Below, in pieces: positions 61,057-64,000 of a stretch of 64,000 nt of DNA; positions within the stretch are counted from its first letter, which is position 1; each line of letters starts with the position of its first letter. Below the pieces are notes generated by a model that ran no database searches, was not told where the DNA came from, and saw nothing but the letters and a program-made list of their open reading frames with translations. The position numbers were made by a program, and so were the translations under genes. The stretch lies in the NCBI RefSeq assembly GCF_008365375.1, contig NZ_QOKW01000011.1, positions 1 to 64,000 of the forward strand, given 5' to 3'. Origin of the DNA: Roseomonas genomospecies 6 (GTDB taxonomy: Bacteria; Pseudomonadota; Alphaproteobacteria; Azospirillales; Azospirillaceae).

Positions 61057-61782
61057 TCAGCCCTTGCGGGCGAGACGGTCCACCAGGCCCGACCAACTGC
61101 TGACCGAAATCAGGTGGGCGTAGACCAGCCCCAGCCAGCCGCGGTCGCGCCATTCCACCAGCGTCTCGGCGGGAAGCTGGTTGAAGGCCGCCTCGTCGAT
61201 CACCTTGAAGCCAGCGAGGCTCAGCCGCTCACCGTTGTTCAGGGTGATGTCGGCGCGCTTCTCCGACAGCAGGCCGGCGCCGGTCACCGCCGCGACGAAC
61301 TCCGCGGTGTAGCCGTTCTGGGCCTGGACCTCCTTGACGAACTCCAGCGCGTTGCTGGTCAGCGCGGACGGCTGCCCATCGACGAAGAAGGGGTTGTCCC
61401 GGCCCGGAACGACGGCGTCCGCCGCCTCGTCGATGCACAGGGTGAGCTGGGACTTGTCTTCGCTCTCCAGGAAGATGAAGGGGTAGCGGCGGACATAGGC
61501 GGGGATGTAGGCCCCCTCCTCCCAGACGCCGTCCGCATCGACGAACAGGTTCTCGCCCGTGCGCAGGCCGAGCAGCGCCACCGGCTGCACCACCGGGCCG
61601 TCGGAGAACAGGATCGGGAACTGCTTGCAGGCCGCCGCGAACTCCGCCGCCATCAGCGGCACGGAGTTGGTGCCGGCCGCGAAGGCGTAGTTCGGCTCGG
61701 CCCGCAGCGACAGGTCGGCGTCGCGGGCAGCCTGCAGCGGACGGGGGCTCTTGTAGAACAGGGGCAGGTTCGGGTCGGTCAT
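61057..61782 (-). CDS. SapC-family protein
   Basis: A 241-residue protein of the SapC type. Family segments are MTDPNLPLFYKSPRPLQAAR at the N-terminus, YVRRYPFIFLES near residue 98 and EALVEWRDRGWLGLVYAHL-like ETLVEWRDRGWLGLVY near 205. There is no signal peptide, so it is cytoplasmic. SapC proteins are found next to S-layer or large surface protein genes; here the upstream gene encodes a repeat-rich adhesin, 47 bp away on the same strand. The biochemical function of SapC is unknown. Confidence 0.88.
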   Translation of the reverse strand: MTDPNLPLFYKSPRPLQAARDADLSLRAEPNYAFAAGTNSVPLMAAEFAAACKQFPILFSDGPVVQPVALLGLRTGENLFVDADGVWEEGAYIPAYVRRYPFIFLESEDKSQLTLCIDEAADAVVPGRDNPFFVDGQPSALTSNALEFVKEVQAQNGYTAEFVAAVTGAGLLSEKRADITLNNGERLSLAGFKVIDEAAFNQLPAETLVEWRDRGWLGLVYAHLISVSSWSGLVDRLARKG

Positions 61783-61829
61783 CGTGCGCTATCCAAAGGG
61801 TAAAGGTCTGCCGGTGGGGAAGGCGCGCC

Positions 61830-64000
61830 TCAGCGCGCCTCCTCCTTCTCCGTCTGCTGGTTGCCGGTTGCGGACGGCGCGGGGCCGCCGTTGGTCAGGA
61901 CCTCCGGCTGCGCGCCGGCACGCGTGGTGGTCGGGACGGCCCCCGAGCCGCCATTCCCCGGGTTGTTGGACAGAACCTCCGGCTGGGCACCCGCCCCGGT
62001 CAGGGACAGAACCTGCGGCGCGGCGTAGGCGGCCAGCGCGTTCGGCGTAAGGCCGGCGCCGGTCATCGTGCCGGTGAACAGGCTGGTGACGCCGGGGGTG
62101 CTGGGAACCGGAACCTCCACCACGACGGTGGCGGCGACCCGGCTGACCTGCTGCGTCGGCCCCCAGGGGGTGTTGTTGATGAAGTAGGGGGCGGCGCGCA
62201 GCGGGCTGTCGATCGCGCTGGCGGCCAACGCGTCCGTCTTGCCGGCCACGGTGCCGAACATCCGGGCGGAACCGGCCTTGGGAACGGTCAGGCTCAGCAC
62301 GTCGATCTTCTGCAAGGCGCTCCCAGACTCCTGTCCGACGATCAGCGCCCCGCCGTCGGACGCCATGGTCAGCATCGTGGCCTTGCCCTGGAGCCCCGCC
62401 ATGGTGATGGGGCCGCCCGCCGTGATGGACGCCTGCCCGTCCGGCAGGGACGCCACGGCGCCCAGCGTGATCGGGCCGTTCTTGGCCGTGATGCTGGCGG
62501 GCAGAACAATGCCCGATCCACCGGATTGGGTAAAGCCTTCCTCCGTGACAACCGTGGCATCGCGCCCGAACACCACCCGGCCCGCACCGTCGGTCATGGC
62601 GAGGGCCAGGGAGCCCGCGCTGTTCACCGCCGCGCCGAAGGTGAAGCCGGCACCGCTCAGGCGGAGGCCGCCCGTGCCGGTTGCGGTCAGCGCCTTGGCG
62701 AAGCGGCTCTCCCCGCCTGCCGTCTGGGTCAGCGAGCGCACGGTCACCGCCCCGTCGTGGAAGACGCCGCCCAAAGCCCGGACCGTGACGTCGCCCATCA
62801 GGCCCGAGGCGCCGACGTCGCCCGCCGCCCGGATCGCCGCGCCGTTCAGCGACAGCGAGGAGCGGTCGGCGCTGTCGATGGACCCGCCGAACACGAGGTC
62901 GCCGCCGGTGCTGGTCAGGACGCTGTCGCCGGCCACCGCCAGGGCGCCGCCGAAGCTCTGCGCGCCGGTGGTTGCGACGGTGGCGCCGGTCAGGCGGGTG
63001 CCGCCGCTGACGGCGATCTGCCGCAGCGCGCCGGTTTCGCCGAAGACCCCGGCCAGGACGGCGTCGCCGTTGACCGTCAGCCCCTGCGCCCCGGCCCCGG
63101 CGGCGTTGCCGCCGTTCAGCAGGGAGACGGTCCCGCCCGTCAGGACGGTGTCGGCTCCCAGCGTCACCGCGCCGCCGTAGCTCTGCTCCGCCACGGTGGT
63201 GACCGCGCCGCCGTTGAGGGCGGCGGTGCCGGTCACCGACAGGCGGCTCAGCGCCTGCGTGCCGCCGACGGTGCCGTTGATCACGGCGTTGCCGGTGATG
63301 GTCAGCCCCTGCGCGCCGCGGGTCGCGGCGTCCAGGCCGCCGGCCAGAACGACCGTGCCACCGGTCAGCCGGGTGTCGGTCCCCAGAACCGCCCGCTCCC
63401 CATAGGTCTGGGTGCCGGTGGTGTCGACCGAACCGCCGTTCAGGGCCAGCGTGCCCGCCGCGTCGGTGACGACCGAGGCCGCGCGGACCGACTGGGCGAA
63501 GCGGGTCTGGCCGGCGCTGTTCACCGTCAGGGCGCCCAGCCGCTCGGTCCCGCCGACCGCGCCCGCGAAGACGGCGTCGGCGGTCCCGCTGGTGACGGTC
63601 AGGGCCTGCCCGCCGTCCAGCGTCCCGGCGAAGGTGACGCCGGTGCCGGTCAGGGCCGACGGGGAACCGGCCAGACGGACCGCGCCGCCGTAGGTCTGCG
63701 CCCCGCTGGTGACCGCCGTGGCGCCGTTCAGCAGCGTCTCGCCGTTCACCGTCAGCGCGGCCAGCGCCTGCCGGGTGCCAAGCGCGCCGGAGAGCGCCGC
63801 GTTGCCGGCGATGGTCAGGCCCTGACGGCCCGCCTCAGCCGCATCGACGCCGCCGGACAACGACACGAGGCTGCCGGTCAGCACCGTGCCGGCCCCCAGC
63901 GTCACCGCGTCGGCGTAGCTCTGCGCCCCGGTGGTGTCCACGCTGCCGCCGTTCAGGATGGTGATCCCGGTGGCGTCGGTGGTCAGCGAGGCCGCCTTCA
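61830..64000 (-). CDS. Repeat-rich surface adhesin (filamentous-haemagglutinin-like), 5' end outside the window
   Basis: At least 723 residues of a large low-charge, Gly/Thr/Ala-rich beta-helix-type protein; the frame is open to the window edge, so this is partial. Five or more imperfect repeats of about 75-95 residues carry VDTTGAQSYGGAVTLGADTVLTG-like starts (written once as VDTTGAQSY, VATTGAQSF and VTTVAEQSY) and QGLTI.GNA..G..G inside. The C-terminal part has NNTPWGPTQQVSRV and two GAQPEVL repeats. This is typical of secreted haemagglutinin or two-partner-secretion exoproteins. It is followed directly by the SapC gene. Confidence 0.82.
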   Translation of the reverse strand, partial: KAASLTTDATGITILNGGSVDTTGAQSYADAVTLGAGTVLTGSLVSLSGGVDAAEAGRQGLTIAGNAALSGALGTRQALAALTVNGETLLNGATAVTSGAQTYGGAVRLAGSPSALTGTGVTFAGTLDGGQALTVTSGTADAVFAGAVGGTERLGALTVNSAGQTRFAQSVRAASVVTDAAGTLALNGGSVDTTGTQTYGERAVLGTDTRLTGGTVVLAGGLDAATRGAQGLTITGNAVINGTVGGTQALSRLSVTGTAALNGGAVTTVAEQSYGGAVTLGADTVLTGGTVSLLNGGNAAGAGAQGLTVNGDAVLAGVFGETGALRQIAVSGGTRLTGATVATTGAQSFGGALAVAGDSVLTSTGGDLVFGGSIDSADRSSLSLNGAAIRAAGDVGASGLMGDVTVRALGGVFHDGAVTVRSLTQTAGGESRFAKALTATGTGGLRLSGAGFTFGAAVNSAGSLALAMTDGAGRVVFGRDATVVTEEGFTQSGGSGIVLPASITAKNGPITLGAVASLPDGQASITAGGPITMAGLQGKATMLTMASDGGALIVGQESGSALQKIDVLSLTVPKAGSARMFGTVAGKTDALAASAIDSPLRAAPYFINNTPWGPTQQVSRVAATVVVEVPVPSTPGVTSLFTGTMTGAGLTPNALAAYAAPQVLSLTGAGAQPEVLSNNPGNGGSGAVPTTTRAGAQPEVLTNGGPAPSATGNQQTEKEEAR

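Noticed and set aside
61830..64000. Repeats in the adhesin as a CRISPR or tandem DNA repeat array
   Set aside because: They are protein-level repeats with diverged DNA and variable unit length, continuous in one frame.

Overview
The window is GC-rich, densely packed chromosomal-type DNA from an alphaproteobacterium. An Azospirillum-like member of the Rhodospirillales fits best. This rests on the gene content (FixLJ/FixK, RegBA-type redox regulators, periplasmic nitrate reductase, cyo quinol oxidase with SURF1, SapC), the codon bias, and stable-RNA promoters with GC-rich discriminators. The genus is an inference, not a demonstrated identity. No tRNA or rRNA gene, CRISPR array, transposase or prophage gene was seen, although two tandem promoters at the left edge look as if they drive an rRNA or tRNA operon lying just outside the window.

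Layout. 0-0.23 kb: leftward tandem stable-RNA promoters. 0.2-7.8 kb: an IclR regulator divergent from a catabolic/uptake operon (crotonase-fold enzyme, PotD/PotA-like transporter parts, a fused PotB-PotC permease, acyl-CoA ligase). 7.9-13.1 kb: chemoreceptor, small unknown protein, succinate-type CoA-transferase, AruH-like aminotransferase. 13.3-22.7 kb: a four-gene RND efflux operon (adaptor, two permeases, outer-membrane factor) interrupted by a 144-bp palindromic mosaic repeat. 22.9-24.6 kb: GMC oxidoreductase.

24.7-49 kb is a redox and oxygen control and respiration region. It holds FixL (both PAS domains carry the heme-ligand signature), FixJ, a receiver-only protein, a FixK-type regulator behind a FixJ-like site, another receiver-only protein, an HU gene, an ECF sigma/anti-sigma pair, a Bax-inhibitor protein, an OxlT-like carrier, a candidate small RNA, napEFDABC, a second HU gene, a small unknown protein, RegA/RegB, and SURF1-cyoDCBA, with an FNR/FixK box and a 21-bp palindrome upstream of cyoA. 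The two HU genes sit in 349-bp direct repeats with only four mismatches and bracket the 10-kb nap segment.

48.8-64 kb: ParDE toxin-antitoxin pair, a 55-residue membrane peptide, NAD(P)HX dehydratase with a histidine phosphatase, an unknown protein, a PAS-GGDEF diguanylate cyclase, a BCCT transporter, an MprF-like flippase without its synthase domain overlapping a TrkH potassium transporter, a small winged-helix-like protein, an exported protein, and finally SapC with a repeat-rich surface adhesin whose 5' end lies outside the window.

How it works together: the centre of the window looks like a low-oxygen switch. FixL/FixJ would sense O2 by heme and activate fixK. The FixK/FNR box in front of cyo would adjust the low-affinity oxidase, nap would provide nitrate respiration or redox balancing, and RegB would read the quinone pool that both nap and cyo use.
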